From the NCBI RefSeq assembly GCF_021343995.1, contig NZ_JAJTTE010000029.1, forward strand, positions 1-64,000: a stretch of DNA of 64,000 nt, in the 5' to 3' direction. Position numbers and translations under genes: made by a program. This stretch comes from Pseudonocardia terrae (GTDB lineage: Bacteria > Actinomycetota > Actinomycetes > Mycobacteriales > Pseudonocardiaceae). The notes beneath the pieces were generated by a model that ran no database searches, was not told the DNA's origin, and worked only from the letters and a program-made list of their open reading frames with translations. Every line of letters begins with the position of its first letter. Within the stretch, counting starts at the first letter, position 1. Shown here in pieces: positions 9,807 to 18,356 of this stretch.

Positions 9807-10763
9807 GTGGCCGGGCGCTCGAGCGACCGTGAGCGCGAGTCCGCGCTGTCCCGCGTGATCGCGATCGTGAACGACAAGGGCGGCGTCGGGAAGACCTCGA
9901 TCGCCGCGAACCTGGGCGGGCAGTTCGCCGGTGCGGGCTACCGCTGTCTGCTCCTCGACCTCAACCGGCAGGCCAACCTGGCCGACGACCTCGGCTACCG
10001 CGGCTCCGACATCGACGACGAGGGCGCCGGGCTGCTCGCCTCGATCATCGCGGGGACGCCGCTGCACCCGGCGCGGGACGTCCGGCCGCAGCTCGACGTG
10101 GTGTGCGGCGGGGCCCGGCTCGAGGACCTGACCCCGGTGATGGTCTCCCGCCTCCAGCACCACGGGCGCGAGGCGTTCCGGGTGCTGGGCGACGTGCTCG
10201 CGCCGGTCGCGACCGACTACGAGGTGGTGTTCGTCGACTGCCCGCCGGAGTCGACGATCCTCACCGACCTCGCGCTGGGGTCGGCCCGCTGGGTCCTGAT
10301 GCCCACGAAGTCCGACCTCGGCGGGCTGCTCGGCATGACGCTCGTCGCCGAGCGGTTCACCCTCGCCCGCGAGATCAACGCCCGGCTCGGGCTGCTCGGC
10401 GTGGTGCTGTTCGCCACGGGCAGTCGCGCCCGCGCGGTGCAGGGCGAGGCCCTCGCAGCCATCGACGAGGCCTTCGGCGGCTCCTCGCCGCGGTTCGAGA
10501 CCGCCATCCGGCACGCCGAGCGCACCGCCCAGGACGCGCGACGGCTGGGCAAGCTCGCCCACGAGCTCGAGGTGGAGGCCGCCGCCCAGCCCGCCTGGTG
10601 GGAGGAGCTGCGTTCGGGCACTCGGACCAGGCGGATCTCCGCGACGGCCGCGAGCGTCGCCGGCGACTACCGGGCGCTCGGCGTCGAGGTGCTCACCGCG
10701 TTGCAGGCCGCCGAGGAGGCCGAACGGCCGCGCGGCCGGACACGGAGGAAGGCACGGGCATGA
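9807..10763 (+). CDS. orphan ParA/MinD-family ATPase
   Basis: A 318-residue P-loop ATPase. The deviant Walker A is DKGGVGKTS at residues 23-31 with signature Lys24. The switch I region reads LLLDLNRQANLADDLG, an Asn replacing the usual second Asp of DxDPQ. Walker B is VVFVDCPPES. These features define the ParA/McdA/MinD group that forms dynamic gradients on DNA or membrane to position cargo. No ParB gene or parS is visible, arguing against chromosome or plasmid partition. The GTG at 9807 has GGAGG seven bases upstream; the earlier GTG at 9714 has none. The stop overlaps the next ATG (ATGA). Confidence 0.9.
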   Translation: MAGRSSDRERESALSRVIAIVNDKGGVGKTSIAANLGGQFAGAGYRCLLLDLNRQANLADDLGYRGSDIDDEGAGLLASIIAGTPLHPARDVRPQLDVVCGGARLEDLTPVMVSRLQHHGREAFRVLGDVLAPVATDYEVVFVDCPPESTILTDLALGSARWVLMPTKSDLGGLLGMTLVAERFTLAREINARLGLLGVVLFATGSRARAVQGEALAAIDEAFGGSSPRFETAIRHAERTAQDARRLGKLAHELEVEAAAQPAWWEELRSGTRTRRISATAASVAGDYRALGVEVLTALQAAEEAERPRGRTRRKARA

Positions 10764-11584
10764 ACCGGCCCACCCGGGACCTGTCCTCGGCCTTCGGTGC
10801 CCCGGCCGCGGCCCTCCGTCCGGCGCGCCGCCGCCGACGGCCCGCCGGTCGTCGCACCGGCGCGCCCGCCGAGGACGCCGCCGTCGACGACCCGGAGGAC
10901 GACGCCGACGACGACGCCGAGGACGACATCGACGAGGCCACAGGAGACGCGGACACGGAGAGAGCCGACCGCGAAGTCGCCGACACCGATCGAGCCGACA
11001 CCGACCACGCCGACACCGGCGCCCGCACCGACGACGCCGATCACGAGGCCGGCGACGAGGACGCCGGCACCACCGATGCCCCTGACCCCGACCCGAGGAG
11101 CGAACCCATTTCCCCCGACGACAGGACCGAGCGCCGCTCGCGCGCGCGTCCCCGGGCGGACGACGACCGCGGGGACCGCCGAACCACCACGAGCCGAGGG
11201 CGGAGCGGCTCGCCGGCCCCGCAACGGGCCGACGCCGCCCGCAGGACCCGCCGCTACGGCGAGGTGCGGCTGCGGGACACCCGCCAGCTGGACCTGCTGA
11301 TCCTCGCTATCGCCGAGGAGCGGCCGGAGAACGGGCGCGTGGTGCACGACCTGCTCCGCGAGCGCAGCGACGGCGTGTTCCGTCCCTCCCTGCAGACCAC
11401 CTACCGCCGCCTGCACCGGCTGAAGAACGACCGGCTGATCACGCTCGGGCCCGACCGGCGCCACTACTCGCTGACGCCGCTGGGTCGGCGCATCCTGACC
11501 TCCCGGCGCCGCGAGTGGGCAGCCTTCATCCACGGCCTCGACCGCGTGCTGGGCCACCCGGACGCGGACACCCCGCGCCGGTGA
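10760..11584 (+). CDS. PadR-like winged-helix protein with long acidic N-terminus
   Basis: A 274-residue two-part protein. Residues 1-35 are basic; about 35-110 are Asp/Ala-rich with DTD/DAD repeats; about 115-160 are again Arg/Asp-mixed; about 165-265 form a PadR-type winged helix (ending with the wing and a DRVLGHP helix). Overlap of four bases with the ParA-like gene shows coupling, and AGGAAGG serves as Shine-Dalgarno. PadR proteins usually repress; here the DNA-binding domain could instead act as the DNA or cargo adaptor of the ATPase. The acidic block resembles that of the protein at 8523-9617. Function unknown. Confidence 0.82.
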   Translation: MNRPTRDLSSAFGAPAAALRPARRRRRPAGRRTGAPAEDAAVDDPEDDADDDAEDDIDEATGDADTERADREVADTDRADTDHADTGARTDDADHEAGDEDAGTTDAPDPDPRSEPISPDDRTERRSRARPRADDDRGDRRTTTSRGRSGSPAPQRADAARRTRRYGEVRLRDTRQLDLLILAIAEERPENGRVVHDLLRERSDGVFRPSLQTTYRRLHRLKNDRLITLGPDRRHYSLTPLGRRILTSRRREWAAFIHGLDRVLGHPDADTPRR

Positions 11585-11598
11585 CCGACACCCCGGTC

Positions 11599-11646
11599 AT
11601 CCGACGCCGCACTGATCCGACGCCGCACTGATCCGACGCCGCGCCG
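11599..11646. repeat. three tandem 16-bp repeats
   Basis: Units 11599-11614, 11615-11630 and 11631-11646; the first two are identical and the third differs at the end. They lie directly downstream of the PadR-like gene and could be binding sites (iteron-like) or slippage products. Confidence 0.75.
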
Positions 11647-11746
11647 ATCCACGGTGCCCTGATCCACGCCGCGGCGGCAGAACGTCCACGAACCGGTCGT
11701 CCCGCTGCCCGTCCGCGGATCATGGCTGTGACCGGGCCCCGCGGCG

Positions 11747-11752
11747 TACTCT
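11747..11752 (+). promoter_or_regulatory. leaderless -10 (TACTCT) of the FmdB-family gene
   Basis: TAnnnT seven bases before the ATG at 11760; no Shine-Dalgarno. Confidence 0.5.
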
Positions 11753-11759
11753 TCCGACC

Positions 11760-11993
11760 ATGCCGCGCTACGAGTTCCGCTGCCGCGAGTGCACCACGAC
11801 CTTCGAGGTCGACCGCCCCATGGCCGCGGCCTCGGATCCGGCCGCCTGCCCGCAGGGCCACGGCGACACCGTCAAGCTGCTCTCCACCGTCTCGCTCGGC
11901 GGCCGTGCCGGCGGTCGTGCCGGCGCCGGCCCCGCGATGGCTCCGATGGGCGGCGGGGGCGGCTGCTGCGGCGGGGCCTGCGGCTGCGGCTGA
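11760..11993 (+). CDS. FmdB-family zinc-ribbon protein
   Basis: A 77-residue small zinc-ribbon protein. The N-terminal MPRYEFRCRECTTTFEV with CxxC and a second CPQGH element match FmdB regulatory-type proteins. The C-terminal third is Gly/Cys-rich, ending GGGGGCCGGACGCG, and might bind metal. The function of the family is not established, although members often sit near methyltransferase or chaperone genes. It is followed by a strong bidirectional hairpin and the convergent glgP. Confidence 0.8.
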   Translation: MPRYEFRCRECTTTFEVDRPMAAASDPAACPQGHGDTVKLLSTVSLGGRAGGRAGAGPAMAPMGGGGGCCGGACGCG

Positions 11994-11994
11994 C

Positions 11995-12039
11995 CCCACG
12001 CGAGGTCGACCCCACGCGAGGGCGACCCACGGGAGGTCG
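11995..12039. repeat. three tandem 15-bp repeats
   Basis: Units 11995-12009, 12010-12024 and 12025-12039 directly after the FmdB gene stop. They differ by one or two bases. Confidence 0.75.
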
Positions 12040-12055
12040 ACGCCCACCTGCACGA

Positions 12056-12092
12056 ACGGCGCTCCCGCTCACGAGAGGTGCGGGAGCGCCGT
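12056..12092. terminator. bidirectional hairpin between FmdB gene and glgP
   Basis: Thirteen-base-pair perfect stem (12056-12068 with 12080-12092, 11-base loop) between convergent genes. Confidence 0.7.
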
Positions 12093-12109
12093 CCGTTCGT
12101 GCACAGCCC

Positions 12110-14686
12110 TCAGGCGAGGACGACCTTGCCCAGCTCGGCGGGCGAGGTCAGCAGCGGGTGCTGCGGGAGGACCCGGACCGTGTAGCCCGCCAGGCCCGCG
12201 TGCGGCAGCGGTACCACGGCCTCGAAGCGGTCCGTGCCGTCCGTGGCGCCGACGTGCTTCATCGCGATGCGGACCGTGTCGTCGAGCTCGTCGGCCTCGT
12301 CGACCCGGCCGACGATCGCCTCGACGGTGACGTCGTCGGCCGAGAGGCCGCCGAGGTCGACCGCCGCCCGCACGGTCATGGGCGCGCCGACGACGGGGGT
12401 GTCCGGCAGGCCCGACGCGTCGACCCCGGTGACCTGCACCTTCGTCCACGCGCCGTTCAGCTTCTCGCGGTAGGACGAGATCTCCTTCGCCCCGGCGAAG
12501 TCCGAGTCCGTGACGGTGCGGGCGGCCTCGGCGGCCGGCGCGTACCAGTCCTCGACGTACTCCCGGACCATCCGGGTGGCCTGGACCTGGGGCCGCAGGG
12601 TCTCCCAGGTGTGCCGGACCAGCGCGGTCCACTTCGGCGGCACGCCGGAGTCGCGCTCGTAGAACGCAGGGGCGACCTGCGTGGCGAGCAGCTCGTAGAG
12701 CGCCTGGGCCTCGAGGTCGTCGCGCTTGTGCGGGTCGTCGATGCCGTCGGCGGTGGGGATCGCCCAACCGTTGCTCCCGTCGTAGAGCTCGTCCCACCAG
12801 CCGTCGCGGATGGAGAGGTTGAGCCCGCCGTTGAGCGCCGACTTCATGCCGGAGGTGCCGCAGGCCTCGAGCGGGCGCAGCGGGTTGTTCAGCCAGACGT
12901 CGCAGCCCCAGTACAGGTAGCGGGCCATCGACATGTCGTAGTCCGGCAGGAACACGATGCGGTGCCGCACGGCCGGGTCGTCGGCGAACCGGACGATCTG
13001 CTGGATGAGCGCCTTGCCGCCGTCGTCGGCCGGGTGGGACTTGCCGGCGACGATCAGCTGCACCGGGCGGTGCGGGTCGAGCAGCAGGTCGCGCAGCCGC
13101 GCCGGGTCGCGCAGCATCAGCGTGAGCCGCTTGTAGGTCGGCACGCGCCGGGCGAAGCCGACGGTGAGCACGTCCGGGTCGAAGACGTGGTCGGTCCAGC
13201 CGAGCTCCGGGGTGGACGCCCCGCGCTCCAGCCAGGCGGCCCGCACGCGGCGGCGGACCTCGTCGACCAGCCGGGCGCGCAGGGCGTTGCGCAGGCCCCA
13301 CAGCTCGGCGTCGCCGACGTGGTCGAGGGCGGAGGCGGAGCGTGCGGAACCGACCCTCGACGTGGAGGAGGCTGCGAAGCCGGCGCCGGGCTCGCCGATC
13401 AGGGCGGCCACGTCCGGGGACTCCCAGGTGTGCCCGTGCACGCCGTTGGTGACCGAGCCGATCGGCACCTCCTCGGCGTCGAATCCGCGCCAGAGGCCGC
13501 CGAACATGCCGCGCGAGACCTCGCCGTGCAGCCGCGAGACGCCGTTGGCGCGCTGCGCGAGCCGCAGCCCCATGTGCGCCATGTTGAACATGGCCGGGTC
13601 GTCCTCGGAGCCCATCGCGAGCAGCCGGTCGGTCGGCAGGCCGGGCAGCAGCGCGTCGGTGAGGTAGCGGCGGACCAGGTCGACCGGGAAGCGGTCGATG
13701 CCCGCCGGGACCGGGGTGTGCGTGGTGAACACGGTGCCGGAGCGGACCGCGGCCAGTGCCTGGTCGAAGTCGAGGCCCTTCGCCGAGCGGAGCTCGCGGA
13801 TGCGCTCGAGGCCGAGGAAGCCGGCGTGGCCCTCGTTGGTGTGGAAGACCTCGGGCTCCGGGTGCCCGGTCGCGGCGCAGTACGCGCGCACCGCCCGCAC
13901 GCCGCCGACGCCGATCAGGATCTCCTGCTTGATGCGGTGGTCCTGGTCGCCGCCGTAGAGCCGGTCGGTGACGGTCCGCAGGTCGGCGTCGTTGGCCTCG
14001 ATGTCGGCGTCGAGCAGCAGCAGGGGCACCCGCCCGACGGCGGCCTGCCACACCCGAGCGGCCAGCGTGCGGCGCTCGGGCATGGCGACCTCGACGACCA
14101 CCGGTTCGCCGTCGGCGCCGGTGAGCAGCTGCAGCGGCAGGCCCTGCGGGTCGAGGACGGGGTAGTGCTCGAGCTGCCAACCGTCGAGGGAGAGCGACTG
14201 GCGGAAGTACCCGGACTGGTAGAGCAGCCCGACGCCGATCAGCGGCACCCCGAGGTCCGACGCCGCCTTGAGGTGGTCGCCCGCCAGCACGCCGAGGCCC
14301 CCGGAGTAGTTCGGCAGCACCTCGGACACGCCGAACTCCATGGAGAAGTAGGCGATCGCATCCGGTCGTCCCGCCCGCCCGCGCCCCTCCTCGCCCTGGT
14401 ACCAGCGGTCCTCGGTGAGGTAGCGCTCCAGGTCGGCGGCCAGGCCGGCGACGGTCGACACCAGTTCGGCGTCCTCGGCCAGCTCGGTCAGCCGCGCGGT
14501 CGGGATCTCGCCGAGCAGCCGCACCGGGTCCTCGCCCGACCGCTCCCACGCGTCGGGATCGAGCGAGGCGAACAGCTCGCGGGTGGCCGGGTGCCAGCTC
14601 CACCGCAGGTTGGTCGCCAGGGTCTGCAGCGGGGCCAGCCGTTCCGGCAGCTGTGCACGGACGGTGAAGCGGCGGAGGGCTCTCAC
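12110..14686 (-). CDS. glgP: alpha-glucan phosphorylase GlgP
   Basis: An 858-residue PLP-dependent phosphorylase that releases glucose-1-phosphate from alpha-1,4-glucan. It is of the actinobacterial alpha-glucan phosphorylase family (DUF3417 N-terminus: LQTLATNLRWSWHP), with AYFSMEFGVSEVLPNYSGGL, and the C-terminal active-site region GTSGMKSALNGGLNLSIRDG. The GTG at 14686 is used because homology starts there and TACTCT precedes it by 8 bases; the ORF could extend upstream but the extra peptide is Pro/Arg-rich and unlike the family. A 30-bp dispersed repeat at 13331-13360 is carried in-frame and encodes TSRVGSARSAS in a loop region. Confidence 0.93.
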   Translation of the reverse strand: MRALRRFTVRAQLPERLAPLQTLATNLRWSWHPATRELFASLDPDAWERSGEDPVRLLGEIPTARLTELAEDAELVSTVAGLAADLERYLTEDRWYQGEEGRGRAGRPDAIAYFSMEFGVSEVLPNYSGGLGVLAGDHLKAASDLGVPLIGVGLLYQSGYFRQSLSLDGWQLEHYPVLDPQGLPLQLLTGADGEPVVVEVAMPERRTLAARVWQAAVGRVPLLLLDADIEANDADLRTVTDRLYGGDQDHRIKQEILIGVGGVRAVRAYCAATGHPEPEVFHTNEGHAGFLGLERIRELRSAKGLDFDQALAAVRSGTVFTTHTPVPAGIDRFPVDLVRRYLTDALLPGLPTDRLLAMGSEDDPAMFNMAHMGLRLAQRANGVSRLHGEVSRGMFGGLWRGFDAEEVPIGSVTNGVHGHTWESPDVAALIGEPGAGFAASSTSRVGSARSASALDHVGDAELWGLRNALRARLVDEVRRRVRAAWLERGASTPELGWTDHVFDPDVLTVGFARRVPTYKRLTLMLRDPARLRDLLLDPHRPVQLIVAGKSHPADDGGKALIQQIVRFADDPAVRHRIVFLPDYDMSMARYLYWGCDVWLNNPLRPLEACGTSGMKSALNGGLNLSIRDGWWDELYDGSNGWAIPTADGIDDPHKRDDLEAQALYELLATQVAPAFYERDSGVPPKWTALVRHTWETLRPQVQATRMVREYVEDWYAPAAEAARTVTDSDFAGAKEISSYREKLNGAWTKVQVTGVDASGLPDTPVVGAPMTVRAAVDLGGLSADDVTVEAIVGRVDEADELDDTVRIAMKHVGATDGTDRFEAVVPLPHAGLAGYTVRVLPQHPLLTSPAELGKVVLA
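13331..13360. repeat. in-frame dispersed 30-bp repeat inside glgP (copy 1)
   Basis: Identical at 28 of 30 positions to 41441-41470 inside the WYL regulator gene. In both genes it is read in the same frame and strand and encodes SRVGSA(R/S)SAS. Confidence 0.8.
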
Positions 14687-15043
14687 GGGGGCGGAGAGTA
14701 GTACGGGATCGGTCAGGTGACCGATCCAGCGGTACCCCCCGCCCGGGACGCGGGGGGGCGGCGGGACCTCCCGTCGATCACGATCGGGTGGAGTCGTGCC
14801 CACGCGCGGACGGGTGCCGTGCAGGCCGCCGGGCTCGCGCGCCGTCACGCTGCGCAGCTGGATCGACCGCTCGCCGCGGGCGGGTCGCCGGGCGGTCCCG
14901 GCGGCTCGGTGAAGAGCGTGTGAACCTGTGCCGCCGCGCCCGGTCCCGTTACACGCGGCGGTGGACGGGGTAGGTACGGTTGTGACGCACGCGATGCGGG
15001 TCGACGGCGTGCAATCCGATCAACGAAAGCGGGGGTGGCGTCG
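14687..15043. other. glgP-glgE divergent intergenic region
   Basis: 357 bp without a supported gene. It holds the glgP leaderless promoter at its left end and presumably the glgE promoter, which I cannot place with confidence. Short ORFs here are Arg/Pro-rich shadows. Confidence 0.6.
14695..14700 (-). promoter_or_regulatory. leaderless -10 (TACTCT) of glgP
   Basis: TAnnnT eight bases before the GTG at 14686; no Shine-Dalgarno. Confidence 0.5.
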
Positions 15044-17017
15044 ATGACCGGTCGGCTCGGGATCGATGACGTCAGTCCTGCGGTGGGCGACGGCCGTCAT
15101 CCCAGCAAGGCCGTGGTCGGCGAGGTGATCCCGGTCCGCGCCACGGTCTGGCGCGAGGGACACGACGCCGTGGCCGCCAACGTCGTGTGGAAGCGGCTCG
15201 GCTCCACCGCCCAGGCCGAGCACGTGCGGATGCTGCCGGACGGGGTGGGCACGGACCGGTTCGCCGCCACCGTCGTCGCGGACGAGCCGGGGCTGTGGAC
15301 CTTCCGGGTGGACGCCTGGAGCGACCCGTGGGCCACCTGGCGGCACACCGTCGAGGCCAAGCTCAAGGCCAACCAGACCGCCGACGAGCTGGCCAACGAC
15401 CTGGAGAGCGGCGCCCGGCTGCTGCAGCGCGTGGGCCGCCGGCCCAGCGAGCGCGCCAACCGGGACCTGCTCTTCGGCGCCGCCAACGCGCTGCGGGACA
15501 CCGCGCTGCCGCTGCACGCCCGCGTCGCCCCGGCGCTCTTCCCGGCGGTGCACGCGATCATGACCGAGCGCCCGGTGCGCGAGCTGATCACCCGCGGCCG
15601 CACCCAGCAGGTCTACGTCGACCGCGAGCGGGCGCTGTTCGGCTCCTGGTACGAGTTCTTCCCCCGCTCCACCGGCGGGCGGGACGAGACCGGCCGCGCC
15701 GTGCACGGCTCGTTCGTCACCGCGGCGAAGGAGCTCGACCGGATCGCCGGCATGGGCTTCGACGTCGTGTACCTGCCGCCGATCCACCCCGTCGGCACGG
15801 TGCACCGCAAGGGGCGCAACAACTCCGTGCACGCCGAGCCCGGCGACGTCGGCTCCCCGTGGGCCATCGGCTCCGCGGACGGCGGGCACGACGCGATCGA
15901 CCCCGAGCTCGGCACGCTCGACGACTTCGACTCCTTCGTCGCCCGCGCCAAGGACCTGGGCATGGAGGTCGCGCTCGACTTCGCGCTGCAGTGCGCGCCG
16001 GACCACCCGTGGGTCGAGGCCCACCCGGAGTGGTTCACGGTGCGGCCGGACGGGTCGATCGCCTACGCGGAGAACCCGCCGAAGAAGTACCAGGACATCT
16101 ACCCGATCAACTTCGACAACGACCCCGCCGGGCTCTACGCCGAGGCGCTGCGGGTCGTGCTGCACTGGGTCGAGCACGGGGTCCGGATCTTCCGGGTGGA
16201 CAACCCGCACACCAAGCCGCCGAACTTCTGGCACTGGCTGATCTGGCAGGTCAAGGCGCGCTGCCCCGACGTGCTGTTCCTGGCCGAGGCGTTCACCCGC
16301 CCGGCCCGGCTCTTCGGGCTCGCGCGGCTGGGCTTCACCCAGAGCTACACCTACTTCACCTGGCGCACGGAGAAGGAGGAGCTGGCCGAGTTCGCGCTCA
16401 TGCACGCCGAGCGCGCGGACGAGTGCCGGCCGAACCTCTTCGTCAACACTCCGGACATCCTCCACGAGTCGCTGCAGACCGGCGGCCCCGCGATGTTCGC
16501 GATCCGCGCCGTGCTGGCCGCGACCATGTCCCCGACCTGGGGCGTGTACTCGGGCTTCGAGCTGTTCGAGGGCACCCCGGTCAAGCCGGGCAGCGAGGAG
16601 TACCTCGACTCGGAGAAGTACGAGCTGCGCCCGCGGGACTTCCAGGCCGCGCTGAACGAGGGCCGCTCGCTCGAGCCGTTCCTCGGCCGGCTGAACGAGA
16701 TCCGCCGCGGCCACCCGGCACTGCAGCAGATCCGCGAGATCCACTTCCACGAGGTGGACAACCCCGAGCTGCTCGTCTACTCGAAGCGGGACCCGGAGAG
16801 CGGCGACGCGGTGATCGTGGTCGTCACGCTCAACTCCCACGAGGTGCGCGACGGCATGGTCCGGCTCGACATGCCGGAGCTGGGCCTGGGCTGGAACGAC
16901 TCGTTCACCGTGACCGACGAGATCACCGGGGACATCTTCCGCTGGCAGGAGCGCAACTACGTGCGGCTGCAGCCGCTGGAGAACGTCGCGCACATCCTGC
17001 GCGTGCACCGGGGCTGA
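15044..17017 (+). CDS. glgE: alpha-1,4-glucan:maltose-1-phosphate maltosyltransferase GlgE
   Basis: A 657-residue GH13_3 enzyme that extends linear alpha-1,4-glucan with maltosyl units from maltose-1-phosphate. The N-terminal domain (about 1-100) and helical domain (about 100-190) precede the barrel. Nucleophile D386 in FRVDNPHTKPPNFW and acid/base E415 in LAEAFTRP keep the spacing of the Streptomyces D394/E423 pair. The ATG at 15044 has GGGGGTGG upstream; the GTG at 15035 is an alternative. It is divergent from glgP across 357 bp, and followed by a terminator rather than by treS directly. Confidence 0.95.
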   Translation: MTGRLGIDDVSPAVGDGRHPSKAVVGEVIPVRATVWREGHDAVAANVVWKRLGSTAQAEHVRMLPDGVGTDRFAATVVADEPGLWTFRVDAWSDPWATWRHTVEAKLKANQTADELANDLESGARLLQRVGRRPSERANRDLLFGAANALRDTALPLHARVAPALFPAVHAIMTERPVRELITRGRTQQVYVDRERALFGSWYEFFPRSTGGRDETGRAVHGSFVTAAKELDRIAGMGFDVVYLPPIHPVGTVHRKGRNNSVHAEPGDVGSPWAIGSADGGHDAIDPELGTLDDFDSFVARAKDLGMEVALDFALQCAPDHPWVEAHPEWFTVRPDGSIAYAENPPKKYQDIYPINFDNDPAGLYAEALRVVLHWVEHGVRIFRVDNPHTKPPNFWHWLIWQVKARCPDVLFLAEAFTRPARLFGLARLGFTQSYTYFTWRTEKEELAEFALMHAERADECRPNLFVNTPDILHESLQTGGPAMFAIRAVLAATMSPTWGVYSGFELFEGTPVKPGSEEYLDSEKYELRPRDFQAALNEGRSLEPFLGRLNEIRRGHPALQQIREIHFHEVDNPELLVYSKRDPESGDAVIVVVTLNSHEVRDGMVRLDMPELGLGWNDSFTVTDEITGDIFRWQERNYVRLQPLENVAHILRVHRG

Positions 17018-17032
17018 CCCCGCCCCCTTCCC

Positions 17033-17072
17033 GACGACGCCCGTCCCGCACCCGTGCGGAGCGGGCGTCGTC
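17033..17072 (+). terminator. glgE terminator hairpin
   Basis: Eleven-base-pair perfect stem (17033-17043 with 17062-17072), 16 bp after the glgE stop, with a GC-rich loop that can itself pair. Confidence 0.75.
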
Positions 17073-17114
17073 GTGTGTACCGGGTCGTGTGTGCCGGGTC
17101 GTGTGTGCCGAATC
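17073..17114. repeat. three tandem 14-bp repeats upstream of the SPFH gene
   Basis: Units 17073-17086, 17087-17100 and 17101-17114, differing by one to three bases. They begin where the terminator stem ends and lead into an AT-richer promoter-like segment. Confidence 0.75.
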
Positions 17115-17128
17115 GTGGTGGCAAAAAC

Positions 17129-17148
17129 TGATATCACTTTGCTATGGT
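17129..17148 (+). promoter_or_regulatory. putative operator/promoter of the SPFH-RHH operon
   Basis: TGATATCA (17129-17136) contains the GATATC palindrome and is followed ten bases later by the related TTGCTATGG. This is the only AT-rich patch nearby. A ribbon-helix-helix protein encoded in the operon could bind direct repeats of this kind. Speculative. Confidence 0.4.
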
Positions 17149-17173
17149 GGGAATGTCACGAAAGGAGCCCGCC

Positions 17174-18097
17174 ATGTCCGACTCCCCCGCCCTCGCCCCG
17201 GCCCCCGACGTTCCCGAGATGCCGCAGCCGCACGTCGAGGAGCGCCCGCTCACCGGAGCCGGCGGCTTCGGGATGCTGGCCGTGGTCCTGGTGCTCGTCC
17301 TCGGCGGCATCGCACTGCTCGCCCTCAGCGGAGTGCTCGGCCCCGTCGGCACCGGTCTGGGCGCGTTCGCGCTGGTGGTCGGCCTGATCCTCGCCGGCGG
17401 GCTCACCGCCGTGGCACCCGGCGAGGCGCGCGTGGTGCAGCTGTTCGGCCGTTACCTCGGCACGATCCGCACCAGCGGCTTCCGCTGGCTCAACCCGTTC
17501 ACCCAGCGGCGCAAGATCTCCACCCGGATCCGCAACCACGAGACCGAGCTCGCCAAGGTCAACGACGCGGACGGCAACCCGATCGAGATCGCCGCCGTCG
17601 TCGTCTGGCAGGTCCGGGACACCGCGAAGGCGAGCTTCGAGGTCGACGACTTCGTGGAGTTCGTCGCGATCCAGTCCGAGACCGCGGTCCGGCACATCGC
17701 GACCAGCTACCCGTACGACAACCAGGGCGCACCCGGGCTCTCGCTGCGGGACAACGCCGACGAGATCACCGGCCGGTTGTCGACGGAGATCGCGGCGCGG
17801 GTGGAGTCGGCGGGCGTCGCGGTGATCGAGTCCCGCATCACCCGGCTCTCCTACGCCCCCGAGATCGCCCAGGCGATGCTGCGCCGCCAGCAGGCCGGCG
17901 CGGTCGTCGCGGCCCGGGAGAAGATCGTCGAGGGCGCGGTGGGCATGGTCAAGCAGGCCCTCGACCGGCTCAGCGAGCAGGAGGTCGTGGACCTCGACGA
18001 GGAGCGCAAGGCCAGCATGGTCAGCAACCTGCTGGTGGTGCTCTGCGGCGACCGCGACACCCAGCCCGTCGTCAACACGGGCTCGCTCTACTCGTAA
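17174..18097 (+). CDS. SPFH/band 7 domain membrane protein
   Basis: A 307-residue SPFH-family protein. Residues 1-25 are Pro-rich and cytoplasmic; two hydrophobic helices fill about 30-85; the band-7 domain runs from about 88 (GEARVVQLFGRYLGTIRTSGFRW) to 230; the C-terminal helical region (QQAGAVVAAREKIVEGAVGM) resembles the flotillin/stomatin coiled coil. AAAGGAG lies seven bases before the ATG at 17174. It probably organises membrane microdomains. The next gene, four bases after its stop, encodes an Arc-like DNA-binding protein, so they form an operon. Confidence 0.9.
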   Translation: MSDSPALAPAPDVPEMPQPHVEERPLTGAGGFGMLAVVLVLVLGGIALLALSGVLGPVGTGLGAFALVVGLILAGGLTAVAPGEARVVQLFGRYLGTIRTSGFRWLNPFTQRRKISTRIRNHETELAKVNDADGNPIEIAAVVVWQVRDTAKASFEVDDFVEFVAIQSETAVRHIATSYPYDNQGAPGLSLRDNADEITGRLSTEIAARVESAGVAVIESRITRLSYAPEIAQAMLRRQQAGAVVAAREKIVEGAVGMVKQALDRLSEQEVVDLDEERKASMVSNLLVVLCGDRDTQPVVNTGSLYS

Positions 18098-18101
18098 CCG
18101 G

Positions 18102-18329
18102 ATGCCCTCCGAGCGCAAGAAGATCCTGTTGCGCCTCGACCCGGCCGTGCACGACGCGCTCGTCCGGTGGGCCGACGACGAGCTGCGCAGCACCAACGCC
18201 CAGATCGAGTTCCTGCTCCGCCGGGCGCTGTCCGACGCCGGCCGGCTGCCCGGGTCGGCGGGGCCGATGCGCCGCCCCGGGCGGCCCCGCCGCGAGGAGC
18301 GGGACACCGGCGAGCACCCCGAGGACTGA
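18102..18329 (+). CDS. Arc-like ribbon-helix-helix protein
   Basis: A 75-residue protein. Residues 1-48 form a ribbon-helix-helix: strand KKILLRLDP, helix A VHDALVRWADDEL, turn RSTNAQ, helix B IEFLLRRALSDAG. The tail is Arg/Pro/Asp-rich. Proteins of this type often accompany SPFH genes in actinobacteria and may autoregulate the operon. The start ATG follows the SPFH stop by four bases, so coupling is likely. A toxin-antitoxin role is not supported; no toxin is adjacent. Confidence 0.85.
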   Translation: MPSERKKILLRLDPAVHDALVRWADDELRSTNAQIEFLLRRALSDAGRLPGSAGPMRRPGRPRREERDTGEHPED

Positions 18330-18356
18330 TCCCGCCCGGACACCGGAGGAGGACCC

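Noticed and set aside
9807..10763. ParA-like gene as part of an integrated plasmid or partition locus
   Set aside because: No parB, replication, relaxase or integrase gene, no attachment-site repeats, and surrounded by conserved chromosomal genes.
11599..12039. Tandem repeats as a CRISPR array
   Set aside because: Units of 15-16 bp are directly adjacent with no spacers and no cas genes.
18102..18329. Ribbon-helix-helix protein as an antitoxin
   Set aside because: No toxin-sized partner beside it; neighbours are an SPFH protein and a GPP34-like protein.
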